Below are positions 51,336-61,464 of a DNA stretch of 64,000 bases, in pieces. The stretch covers positions 63,407 to 127,406 of the forward strand of contig NW_002476369.1 in the NCBI RefSeq assembly GCF_000189635.1, given 5' to 3'. The position numbers and the translations under genes are program-made. Source of the DNA: Tetrahymena thermophila SB210. Lineage: Eukaryota > Ciliophora > Oligohymenophorea > Hymenostomatida > Tetrahymenidae. The notes under the pieces are model-generated. The model did not search any database, was not told where the DNA came from, and saw nothing but the letters and a program-made list of their open reading frames with translations. How positions within the stretch are numbered: position 1 is the stretch's first letter; every line of letters begins with the position of its first letter.

Positions 51336-51389
51336 ACATTGATTGAGCTTTTAGAGTTTTTATATATTTTTTCTTTAATATTTAAAAAG

Positions 51390-54300
51390 CTACAATAGAA
51401 TTGGCAAAGAAGGTGCATTTTTCTTATCAACTGCTTTAAAAAGTTGCACTAATCTCTAAAATTTGACACTTGATCTTTAGTAAAAATAGTTTCTTTGTTT
51501 TAGATTGTGATATTTTAGTTATAAAAATGAATTTAAAACAATATAGCTCTTTTAATTAGTTTATTAGCTTTTTATTTAATTTATTTCCTTTTCCTATTTT
51601 ATTATACTTGTGTTTTTTTTATTTTTATTTTTCTTTTTGCTTTTATTATTTTATGAAATTCATTTCTCATTTATTTAATATTTTTTCTTCATTTTTTCCT
51701 TCTAAAAAACAAATTAAATATATATTTTTTCTTTAATATTTAAAAAGTTTCAATGAAATTGGTGAATAAAGTGCATTAGACTTAGGTTCTGCTTTAGCAA
51801 ATTGCACTAATCTCTCCAATTTGACACTTTATCTTAGGTAAAAATAGTTTCTTTGTTTTAGATTGTGATTTTTTAGTTATAAAAATTAATTTAAAATAAT
51901 ATAACTCTTTTAATTATGTTTTATTTATTTTTCTTAATTTAAATTGTTTGTTTTTATTTTCAACATTTGCTTTTATTATTTTATGAATTCATTTCTCATT
52001 ATTTAATATTTTTTCCTTCTAAAAAACTAATTAATTATACACTTTTTCTTTTATATTTAAAAAGATCCAATAGAATTAGCAAAGAAGGTGCATTAGGCTT
52101 AGGCTCTGCATTAGCAAATTGCACTAATCTCTCAAATTTGACACTTAATCTTGAGTAAAAACAGTTTATTTATTTTAAATTGTGATATTAGTTATAAAAA
52201 TTAATTTAAAACAATACAACTATTTTATTTAATTAGTTTATTATCTTTTTATTTGATATATTTTCTTTTACTTTTTTATTGTACTTGTGTTTTTTTTATT
52301 TTTATTTTTCTTAATTTAAATTTTTTTTGTATTTTCAACATTTGCTTTTATTATTTTATGAATTAATTTCTCATTATTTCACATAAATTCTTAATTTTTT
52401 CCTTTTAAAAAGCTAATTAATTATATATTTTTTCTTAAATATTTACAAAGCTCCAATTAAATTGGTGCATAAGGTGCATCAGGCTTAGGTACTGCTTTAG
52501 CAAATTGCACTAATCTCTCAAATTTGATACTAAGTCTTGAGTAAAAATAGTTTCTTTGTTTTAAATTGTGATATTTTTTAGTTATAAAAATGAATTTAAA
52601 ACAATACAACTATTTTATTTAATTAGTTTATTAGCTTTTTATTTGATATATTTTCTTTTATTTTTTTATTGTACTTGTGTTTTTTTTATTTTTCTTAATT
52701 TAAATTTTATTTGTATTTTCAACATTTGCTTTTATTATTTTATGAATTAATTTCTCATTATTTCACATAAATTCTTAATTTTTTCCTTTTAAAAAGCTAA
52801 TTAATTATATATTTTTTCTTAAATATTTACAAAGATCCAATTAAATTGGTGCAGAAGGCGCATTAGGCTTAGGTATGGCTTTAGTAAATTTCACTAATCT
52901 CTCAAATTTGACACTTAATCTTGGGTAAAAATAGTTTATTTGTTTTGGATTGTGATTTTTTTAATTATAGAAATGAATTTAAAACAATATAACTCTTTTT
53001 ATTTGTTTTTTAACTTTTTATTTAATTTATTTTCTTTTACTTATATATTCTATTTATTTTTTTTATTTTCAACATTTGTTTTTATTATTTGATGAATTGA
53101 TTTCTCACTATTTAATTATTTTTTTCTTTTTTTACTTCTAAAAAAGTAATTAATTATATTTTTTTTCTTTAATATTTGAAAAGATCCAATAAAATTGGCT
53201 AAGAAGGTGCATTAGGCTTAGGTTCTGCTTTAGCAAATTGCACTAATCTCTCAAATTTGACACTTAATCTTAGGTAAAAACAGTTTATTTATTTGTTTTT
53301 AGATTGTGATATTTTTAGTATAAATGTGGGAAACAAAACGTTTTAGTAAATAAAGAGGTGGTTGTTTCATGGGATGAATAAAAAAAATTTTTCTTTTTTA
53401 AATTATTTTTTAATTTGTTTATTAGCTTTTTTATTTAAATTATTTTTTTTCCTTATTTATTGTAGTTGTATTTTTTTTCTCCTTTTTCTTTCTAAATTTA
53501 ACTTTTTTTTTTTTCAACAGTTTGTTTTTTTATTCATTAATTAATTTAATATCATTATTTCATATTTTTTCATCATTTTTCCCTTCTAAATAAACAATTA
53601 ACCTTTTTCTTTTTTTTGTTCAATATTTAATAAGTTTTAATGAAATTGATGACTAAGGTGCATCAGGCTTAGGTTCTGCTTTAGCAAATTGCACTAATCT
53701 CACAAATTTGACACTTGATCTTTAGTAAAAATGATTTCTTTGTTTTAAATTGTGATATTTTTAGTTATAAAAATGAATTTAAAACAAAATAACTCTTTTA
53801 ATTAATTTTTAGCTTTTTATTTAATTTAATTTATTTTCTTTTACTTTTACTTTTTAAATTTACTAATGTTTTTTTTTTTATTATCATAATTTACTTTTAT
53901 TATTTATTAATTTGTCTCATTATTTAATATTTTTTCTTCATTTTTTCCTTCTAAAAAACTAATTAATTATATATTTTTTCTTTATTATTTAAAAAGAGAA
54001 AATAAAATATGGGAAGAAGGTGCATCAGGCTTAGGTTATGGTTTAGCAAATTGCATTAATCTGTCAAATTTGACACTTAATCTTGGGTAAAAATAATATC
54101 TTTGCTTTAGATTGTGATATTTTTAGTTATAAAAATGAATTAAAAACAATATAACTCATTTAGTTAATTTTTAGCTTTTTATTTAATTTATTTTCTTTTT
54201 CTTATATATTGTACTTGTGTTTTTTTTTCTAATATCTTTCTTAATTTAACTCGTTTTTTTTAATTTTCAGCATTTGCTTTTATTATTTATTTATTTATTA

Positions 54301-55185
54301 ATTTCTCATTATTTAATATTTTTTGCTTCTAAAAAACTATTTAATTATATACTTTTTCTTTTATATTTAAAAAGATCCAATATAATTGGCAAAGAAGGTG
54401 CAATAGGCTTAGGTTCTGCTTTAGCAAATTACACTAATCTCTCTAATTTGACACTTACAATTGAGTAAAAATAATTTTTTTGTTTTGAATTGTGATATAT
54501 TTAGTTATAAGGATGAATTAAAAGAAATATAACTCTTTTTGTTTGTTTACTAACTTTTTATTTATTTTATTTTACTTTTTTATTGTACTTATCTTTTTTT
54601 TATTTTTATTTTTCTTAATTTAAATTGTTTTTTTTATTTTAAATATTTACTATTATTATTAATTAATTAATTTCTCATTATTTCATCTTTTTTGATCATT
54701 TTTTCCTTCTAAAAAACTAATAATTATATATATTTTTTTTTATATTTAAAAAGATCCGATGGAATTGATGAAGAAGGTGCATTAAGCTTTGTTTCTGCTT
54801 TAGCAAATTGCACTAATCTCTCTAATTTGACACTTAGTCTTTAGTAAAAATAATTTCTTTGTTTAACATTGTGATATTTTGAGTTATAAATTTGAATTTA
54901 AATAAATATAACTAACTCTTTTAATTCGATTATTAGCTTTTTATATAATTTATTTTCTTTTTATTTTTTATTTTGCTTATCTTTTTTTTTATTTATTAAT
55001 TTAAAATATCAAATTTTAATGAAAAAAATTTATTCTTTTTAATTTTTTTAGTATTTAATTTAATATAATATAAAAGTATTAAATTAATCGAAAAATCAAT
55101 ATTGAAAGTAAAAAGAAAGTGTCTTAAATTAAAAAGATTAGTTGTCTTTAAAATTGATTTCAAGAAAATTTTCAAGTTTTGGTGA
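51390..55185 (+). CDS. LRR (ribonuclease-inhibitor-like) gene built of ten 90-nt one-repeat exons
   Basis: Ten exons of exactly 90 nt begin at 51390, 51748, 52065, 52451, 52835, 53184, 53635, 53997, 54375 and 54754. Each follows an AAAAG/CAAAG acceptor and ends at a GTAAAA donor, or GGTAAAA in some units. Each encodes one 30-residue LRR of pattern SNxIGxEGALGLGSALANC then TNLSNLTLNL. All are in the same phase (one base, 29 codons, two bases). Introns are similar copies. A terminal exon-like segment (55052-55185) gives KSILKVKRKCLKLKRLVVF ending IDFKKIFKFW and TGA, but its frame is one base off the preceding exon phase. That implies a missed exon, an indel or decay. The 5' end and start codon are not found. 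It may be a functional LRR scaffold or a gene fragment under decay. Confidence 0.72.
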
Positions 55186-55772
55186 ACTATTGATGAAATG
55201 AGATTTAATAAATATTAAATATTTGAATAATAGTAAAAAATATGTTTTATTAATTTATATTTTATGATAAGATAATTTACCTAAAATATACATAGATAAT
55301 TAAATTTATTATTATTTTTATATTGATTAATATTATATTTTTTGTGGTAACTTATTAAATAACTTATTAATTAAGCAAAAATTTATATATTGAATTTACC
55401 TGAATAAATTACTCTAAAACCATCCCTCATTCATTAATTGCGGATTATTTTTTATATAATAGAGAGATAAATTAATATAATATTAAATAAATTTATATAT
55501 TAGTATTTTATATATATTTATGTATTTTGTATCTAGTTTATAATCATTTAAAAAAAATAAAAAATTTTACTTTTTATAAAAATTTTACTTTTTTAAAATT
55601 ATGAATTTGTTTGTTTTTTTCTTCATTTAAATTTTTATAAAATTTTAAGGTAAAGATTTATTTGATGAAAAATAGATTTTTGTTTCAATCTCAGTATTTT
55701 CATTTAAGTGTTTTTTAATATTATTTAACTTTTTATAAAAGAAATAGGTATACAAATAAATAAATTAATAGC
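55186..55772. other. Convergent intergenic region
   Basis: About 590 bp of A/T-rich DNA between the 3' ends of the plus-strand LRR array and the minus-strand LRR gene. No feature beyond probable 3' flanks. Confidence 0.5.
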
Positions 55773-57276
55773 TCATTCTATCAAATCTAATAAATAATTA
55801 TTGCTAGACTCACAGTTAAGTATTTTTTTTAATTGAATTATTTTAATGATTTGTTCAAAATTTGTGAGGCAAATTAAGTTTAGTAAATTATATAATTTCT
55901 TTTCTGTTTCATTATTGTAATTATTAGATATTATATTTAACTCTCCGAAGCTTCTTTTATTGTTTAATATTTCATCTATGATAGTTATTAACAAGTGATA
56001 TAAGTTTTCTAACTTTCCATAAAAGAAGTTTAAGGATAAGTCAGAAATGACTTTATTTTGCTTAATTCCTTATGCTAACATTTAGATGCCTTTTGGTTTA
56101 ATACAGTTGTCTTGCAAATTTATTGTTAATTCCTTTAAATTTTTAGCTTCTCTTAAAAATAGCTCTATATTCTCTAGCTCAACGTCATCATATAGATTAG
56201 ATATATTCAATTGAAGTTTTTAAAGCTTGAATAATTTTGATAAACTTTCAAATAAGGCTGATAAACCTTTATCTGAAATTGAATTAGATCTAAAATTTAT
56301 AGATAAGCTTTTCAATTCTGAGAATTCGCTAATTTTTTTAGAGAGATAAACGACCCCATCATCATTGAATTCATTTTAAGCAAAGCTTAAATCCAATTCA
56401 ATTAATTTTTTAGGGTCAAATTTCATATTGTCACAGAATGTTTATAGATTTTCATCACCAATCATGTTATCGTTGAAAGAAAATGAGAATTTTTAAATAG
56501 ACTTTGGTAATTAATAAGTAATATTTTAAATGCCTTCTGAATCGAATATGCATTCATCTAAATTTAATGAAAAACTTTCTACTTCGCTTAGATAACTCAA
56601 ACCCTTTCCTAAATACTTTGAATTTATATCGTTTATTTCATTGCTATTTAAGTTTAATGATAAGTTTTTAAGCTATTTTGAGTAAGTTTCTAAGATTTTT
56701 TCAATTTAAATAAGAGATTTATCACCAAGCATATTACCATTCATGCTTAAATGTAAATTTTCTAATTACTTATTTTACTGTAATTGCTTTAATATGCTTT
56801 CTCCTTTGCTATCATCAATTCTAGCTGCATCTAATTTAAAATTTATTTCTTTCCTCTAAGCCTAACTGATGAATTCAATCATTTTTTCATCTAGCAATCC
56901 TGCATCTGCCCATCTAATATTTAACTTTTAAATTCCTTCATTTTCCTTTATCACTTAATATAGCTTTTCCATAAATTATCTAGGCATGTTCGATAAAAAA
57001 GCTAATGTCAAAACCTTTAAATTTTTATTCTCTACTAATTTATAAATTTTTTCTTAGCAGTATTCGCAAATTGGAGGCTATTTAACATTAAATCCTACTG
57101 CTAAAGAATCTTACTAAGCTTAAAAAGTATTANNNNNNNNNNNNNNNNNNNNNNNNNNNNNNNNNNNNNNNNNNNNNNNNNNNNNNNNNNNNNNNNNNNN
57201 NNNNNNNNNNNNNNNNNNNNNNNNNNNNNNNNTCTATCTTCTTTTTAATTTTTCCCTCGCTATTATTTTTAATCAT
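55773..57276 (-). CDS. LRR protein (RNI-like), interrupted by an assembly gap
   Basis: One long minus-strand frame (TGA at 55773-55775) extends without stop to the N gap at 57132. Across the gap a fitting start MIKNNSEGKIKKKI lies at 57276. The visible protein starts AVGFNVKQPPICEYCQEKI and continues with irregular LRRs: NLKVLTLAFLSNMPRQF, EGIQKLNIRWADAGLL, QLENLHLSMNGNMLGDKSL, LKNLSLNLNSNEINDIN, VESFSLNLDECIFDSEGIQ, KLIELDLSFAQNEFNDDG, ELKSLSINFRSNSISDKGL, LQKLQLNISNLYDDVELE and LKELTINLQDNCIKPKGI. It ends NNYLLDLIE. The CEYC element near the start may bind a metal. Role unknown. Its LRRs are far more diverged from one another than those of the neighbouring plus-strand array. Confidence 0.8.
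57133..57232. other. Assembly gap (100 N)
   Basis: Exactly 100 N, a conventional placeholder for a gap of unknown size. It falls inside the N-terminal coding part of the minus-strand LRR gene, so the true length of that protein is unknown. Confidence 0.98.
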
Positions 57277-57735
57277 TTTAATTATTTTTCTGTTAATATA
57301 GAATAGATTCCTTCAAAAATTATATTAAATGACTAATTTATTCATATTGATGAAATCTATTAATATGTATTATAATACCATAAATCAATATTTTAATTTT
57401 TTGATCAAAAAAAGTCATTTAATATTTACATAAATTAAAACCAGATATTTACAAAATACAGAGATTAAGAATAATATTTATCTGATTTTGAAAACAATTA
57501 AATCTTATGAATAAAAGAATTTAATCACTCTTTAAATAAAGTCAAAACATTTTGTTTATTGTTAAATAATTATTTTAATTTGAAAATATAATCAATACTT
57601 TATTATTTTAATTAATAGGTTCTTATACTAATTGAATAAAAATAAAAATTTAAATTGAAAATTATTTGAAAATTTTGATTAATTTTTAAAGAAGTGAATA
57701 AGAATAATATAGATTACAGTAAATAATTTCAAAAT
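57277..57735. other. Short intergenic region
   Basis: About 460 bp of A/T-rich DNA holding the promoter of the LRR gene and the 3' flank of the cystinosin-like gene. No other feature seen. Confidence 0.5.
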
Positions 57736-58888
57736 TCATTAAATATTTTGTGTATTAGATAGTTTTTTAATATTAAATTCTTGATAATCTGTGCTAATTT
57801 ATTAATCTTCTTGTATTTGATTTACCTAAAAAATTAATAAAATAAATAGAAATTCTATTAAAATAATAAATTGAATAATTTACTTTATTGTCTTCTAGTT
57901 CTTGCATTTAATATAATTTTCTTGTGTCTTCTTGTAATGAATCTTTATATATTACATAATGTTGTAAAATAAAAATTAAATCAAAAATTATTGTGAATAA
58001 TCCAAGGGCTATCTTTGGGAATACTATTGAAATGCCTCTAAATATATGGTCAATTAACACTTATACGAAAGAGAGTACACCTCCAGTAAAGTCACATAGG
58101 ACATTGAAGATACTCCAACCTTCAGTTGATTTCCTTTTGTAGTTGTAGTATGATTGAATCACATACTTTTTAACTGTTATTATCACTTTTATATATCCTA
58201 TCATATTCCACACATTTAAATACGTAGGCGGATTGATTGAATTGCTTATCTAATTTTAGTAATAAATAGTTAGTTAATAAGACTTAGAATAAGCAAATAA
58301 ATTAATGAAATTACATTAGTCAAATAAAAGTAAAAAATGAAAAATAGCCAATAAAAAGCAATCGAAAACTTGATCATCTTTGATAATTTATTTGAGCCTG
58401 TCTAATTAAATATTTTAAGTTAAAATTATTTTTTAATTCAACTCTTTTTTCTTTTTACTGGATAAATGAACATTTAAATCAATTAAACCAAAGTCATAAT
58501 TGCACCATGATAAGCAAATAAAATATCTTGAATCTGTACTCCTTTGATAGCTCCTTCGCTCAAATCAAAATATCCAACTGATAATGCTATAGAATAAAAT
58601 GCATAGCCAGTCAAGTTGAGATATACATAATCGAATTTAATTCCTTCAGCTCTAAAATAATTAATTTATAATATAATTAATTGTGTTCATTTCTATTAAC
58701 AATCGTATAATTATTGTTAGTGAAATAAGTTATGTTCTTGAAGTATATTTTGAAAGCTAATAAGAGCTTTTTTACCTTTTAAGCTTATAATTCTCATAAA
58801 TCTACCCATAAAAAGAAATGGTCCAAGCTGTAAAGTATATCCAGCCAATTATTTAACTAGATATATAACTTAACTACGATTCGCTCAT
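57736..58888 (-). CDS. CTNS: Cystinosin-like lysosomal transporter (PQ-loop family, divergent PQ motifs)
   Basis: Cystinosin exports cystine from lysosomes with protons. Exons 58776-58888, 58459-58651, 58315-58401, 57884-58249 and 57736-57825 total 849 nt (282 aa). Conserved family blocks: IGWIYFTAWTISFYGQIYEN (human IGWIYFVAWSISFYPQ), FDYVYLNLTGYAFYSIALSV, DILFAYHGAIMTLVQLIQMF, GYIKVIITVKKYVIQSYYNY, then KSTEGWSIFNVLCDFTGG (Asp184 matches the conserved Asp of human NVLLDFTGG), LGLFTIIFDLIFILQHYVIY. Seven membrane helices fit. Both PQ-loop prolines are replaced: GQ at 28-29 and IQ at 162-163. The long glycosylated luminal N-terminus of human cystinosin (367 aa) is missing with this start, unless the hydrophobic upstream exon (58936-59067) is used. 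Confidence 0.9.
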
Positions 58889-59731
58889 AAATTAATTAAA
58901 AGATATTTTATCAAAAAATATTTAAAGAAAATAACCAGAAACTTTCCTCTTGCATTTCAAACATATAAAAGAAATAGATGAGTAGCTCTTCAAAACCCTC
59001 AATATTATAAAAAATAAGTAGAAGTAAATAATGTGTAAAATACTTCTATACCAAGAAGAATTATAGTCTGAAATAATAATTAAAGATAAACTCTATTATT
59101 TCAACTAATAGTAAAGCTTAACTAATATTTAATAATCATTAAATCTAATACATATAATAATTTAATACTGATGCTAAAACAAATATTATATCCATCCATC
59201 TTATTTAATTAACTTTTTATATTTTTCTTTTCACTAAACTTTTACAAAATTTATTGAATGATTGATGATAGATAAAATCTATTAACCTTTCAAAAATCCT
59301 TTAAAAAACTTTACCTTCATTTAAATAATTATTCTATAAAATTATTTAATTTTTTATTATTTAATTATATAAATTAATATTTAGATTATTCTTGTAAATC
59401 TTGCTAATATAGCTAATCCTGTAATTAAAATATCACGAACTGTGTAGGTATGAACAGATGGTGATATGTCATTTAATTTTTATGATTTTAAGCTAATTTT
59501 ACATTTTGCTCTCTTAAATTTTGGGTGTTAATATAAATTCACAGTAATTTAGGAGAACTTACAGCAAATCTTAGCTTGAGTTAAAATAAAATATCAACAA
59601 ATTCCTTATTTTAATAAATATAAACTATTTTATTTAAGCAAAATATGATAGTTCTTTATTAATTCCAAAATTTCTTTTTAATAAATTAATTGATTTATAG
59701 ATTTATTTTATATTAATAAAAAATAAAAAAG
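58889..59731. other. Upstream region of the cystinosin gene with a candidate alternative 5' exon
   Basis: 58936-59067 (minus) reads as an exon flanked by TTTCAG and GTTATT. It encodes a hydrophobic stretch (YLLLLIFYNIEGFEELLIYF) and joins in phase to codon 3 of the cystinosin frame. It could be an alternative N-terminus or an unrelated fragment. The rest, 59068-59724, is A/T-rich with no recognisable feature. Confidence 0.35.
59725..59730 (-). terminator. RNA polymerase III T-run terminator of tRNA-Asp
   Basis: On the minus strand six T follow the tRNA 3' end after one C, the usual Pol III stop. Confidence 0.8.
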
Positions 59732-59803
59732 CTCCGAGACCGGGAATTGAACCCGGGTCTCCTGCGTGACAGGCAGGAATACTAACCACTATACTATCTC
59801 GGA
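59732..59803 (-). tRNA. tRNA-Asp (anticodon GTC)
   Basis: 72-nt cloverleaf. The acceptor stem is TCCGAGA pairing with TCTCGGA plus a discriminator G. The D arm/A box contains TAGTGGTTAGTA. The anticodon stem CCTGC/GCAGG encloses loop CTGTCAC with anticodon GTC. The T arm carries GGTTCAATTCC (B box). No intron. It stands alone in A/T-rich DNA and is conspicuous by its high G+C. The G34 anticodon reads both Asp codons by wobble. This is a standard tRNA, not one of the ciliate suppressor-type glutamine tRNAs. Confidence 0.97.
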
Positions 59804-61464
59804 TTTGATGAAATAAAACTAAATATTTCTAAGAAATGTCTTTAAACATAATTCTAATAATTAATCATAAATTAATCACTAAAAATTTATTAGCCACAAC
59901 AACCGCATGCTTACTTCAAAATTATAAATTTAAAAAGAGTTTTTGAACAATTATAATTCAAGCATAAGTGTAAGGTAATTAATTAATTGATCAGATCTAG
60001 AAATCAATAAATAAATTGAGTTTTTTTCTGATAATTAATTAATCATTCAACCTTAATAAATGTAATTCATAAGCAGACTTCTCATGATAATAATAACGTC
60101 AATATTACCATAAAGCATTCATTGAATTTTAAATAGATTTTTATTAAAATCAAAAAATGAACAAAAATTGAATAAAGAATAATTATTTATCTTTGAGTTT
60201 TTTAAAATTTAAAATATGAACCAACCAAAGAGAGAATAATTGATTTAAAATAGAATGAATTTTGTTTGAGTTAGCTATGAATATTCTTTCATTAATATCT
60301 GAATTAAGAGAAGTAATTAAATTATTTATTAATTTGCAGTAAGATTTTATAGAATCCTTTAAAAAAAAAATTGATTTTGAAAATATCTTACATACAATAA
60401 AATCGTGTATACAGCTATGATGTCATAAATTTTAATATCGCATATTTATGAGGATTTAAATTATTTGGAGACGCATTTCAATATTCCATTTCTTTGTAAA
60501 TATTAATTTTTAAAAGCAATTAAATAACTTAATAGAGTTTCAACTTAACTTAGCTATTTTTTTGAGTGGGCGAGGAAGAAATGTTACATCATAAATAGAT
60601 CAAAATTTAATATTATTAAATCAAAATCAGCTAAGAAATTAACAGATTTGCATTTGCCAAAAGGCGCTTGGTTGTAAAACAAACAATATATTATTTATAT
60701 TTTGAAATTTAAAAGAGGGATGTACTAGAAGCAGATTATTTATCAAAATAATTAAAACACAAAAAGGAAAAACCAGCAAGCAAGCAATCTATCAATAAAT
60801 CAATCAAGGTATTAAGCAAGAGATATTTATTATTGCAAGTTTTTTTTCTATTTATAAATCAAACAATTTTAAAAAGAATATTTCATTAAGCATATAAATA
60901 AAAAAATATTCAAACATTGTTGATTCTTCATTTTTGTAAAAACATTTAAAGTAAGTAAATTTTATAATTTAGAATCCAGACTTGCTTGCTGATTTGTTCT
61001 AGTTTGTTTTCTTAAATCAAAAACTCAATTCTAAATCAATCTTATCACTTTCATTAGAGGGCGATCTTAAAGTTATCAATAACAGTGGTGCTGGAGATAA
61101 ATTCATTAAAGTTAAGCAAGTTAAATATATAAACATAATGTAATTTACAACACATTTTAATTAACTTTTATCCTCCTTTAATTAGCACTTTCTATATATC
61201 TCTTATTAATAAAAAGACATTTCATTTAAACTACAATTCATATTCTTTACAAACAAAAAGCTCATTCACATTTCTCTTTAAAATTGAGTTGACTATCTCT
61301 CAAATCAATAATTATCATTTTATATAAATTAACAAAATGAATTTATCAAAAAATAATTAAATAAATCTTAAATCATTTGATTATTTTTATGATTTCAATT
61401 AAAATAAAATTATTTCATCCCTTTTTTTAAATGAAAATTTTTGTAAAAAAGCATCTTATTTATA
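59804..61464. other. Intergenic region between tRNA-Asp and the SLC35F6-like gene
   Basis: About 1.7 kb, mostly A/T-rich. Slightly more complex patches occur at ~60560-60590 (GAGTGGGCGAGGAAG) and ~60645-60680 (GCCAAAAGGCGCTTGG), without recognisable RNA structure. It contains one exon-like segment, listed separately. Confidence 0.4.
60973..61287 (+). CDS. Possible small or partial two-exon gene of unknown function
   Basis: 60973-61119 follows an ATTTAG acceptor, has no TGA and translates to a protein-like stretch: NPDLLADLFQFVFLNQKL then NSKSILSLSLEGDLKVINNS and GAGDKFIKVKQ, ending at GTTAAA. A second segment after AATTAG (~61189) reads in phase through KKLIHISLQN to TGA 61285-61287. No start codon or upstream exon is evident. 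The first segment has higher codon complexity than surrounding DNA, which is why I list it; the second is doubtful. It could be a relic. Confidence 0.3.

Larger units (their letters stand above)
48467..51389. other. Long intergenic region with microsatellites and one eroded LRR exon
   Basis: About 2.9 kb between the divergent kinase (minus) and the LRR-array gene (plus). It holds the kinase promoter, TATC repeats (48655-48735), a TACC run (~49586-49604), and A/T-rich filler. Near 50690-50740 a sequence resembling the end of an LRR exon (NLTKFSISI) followed by GGGTAT looks like a decayed unit of the downstream array. From ~50985 the sequence resembles the array's intron. The 67-residue standard-code frame at 50208-50411 shows no conserved content. 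Confidence 0.45.
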
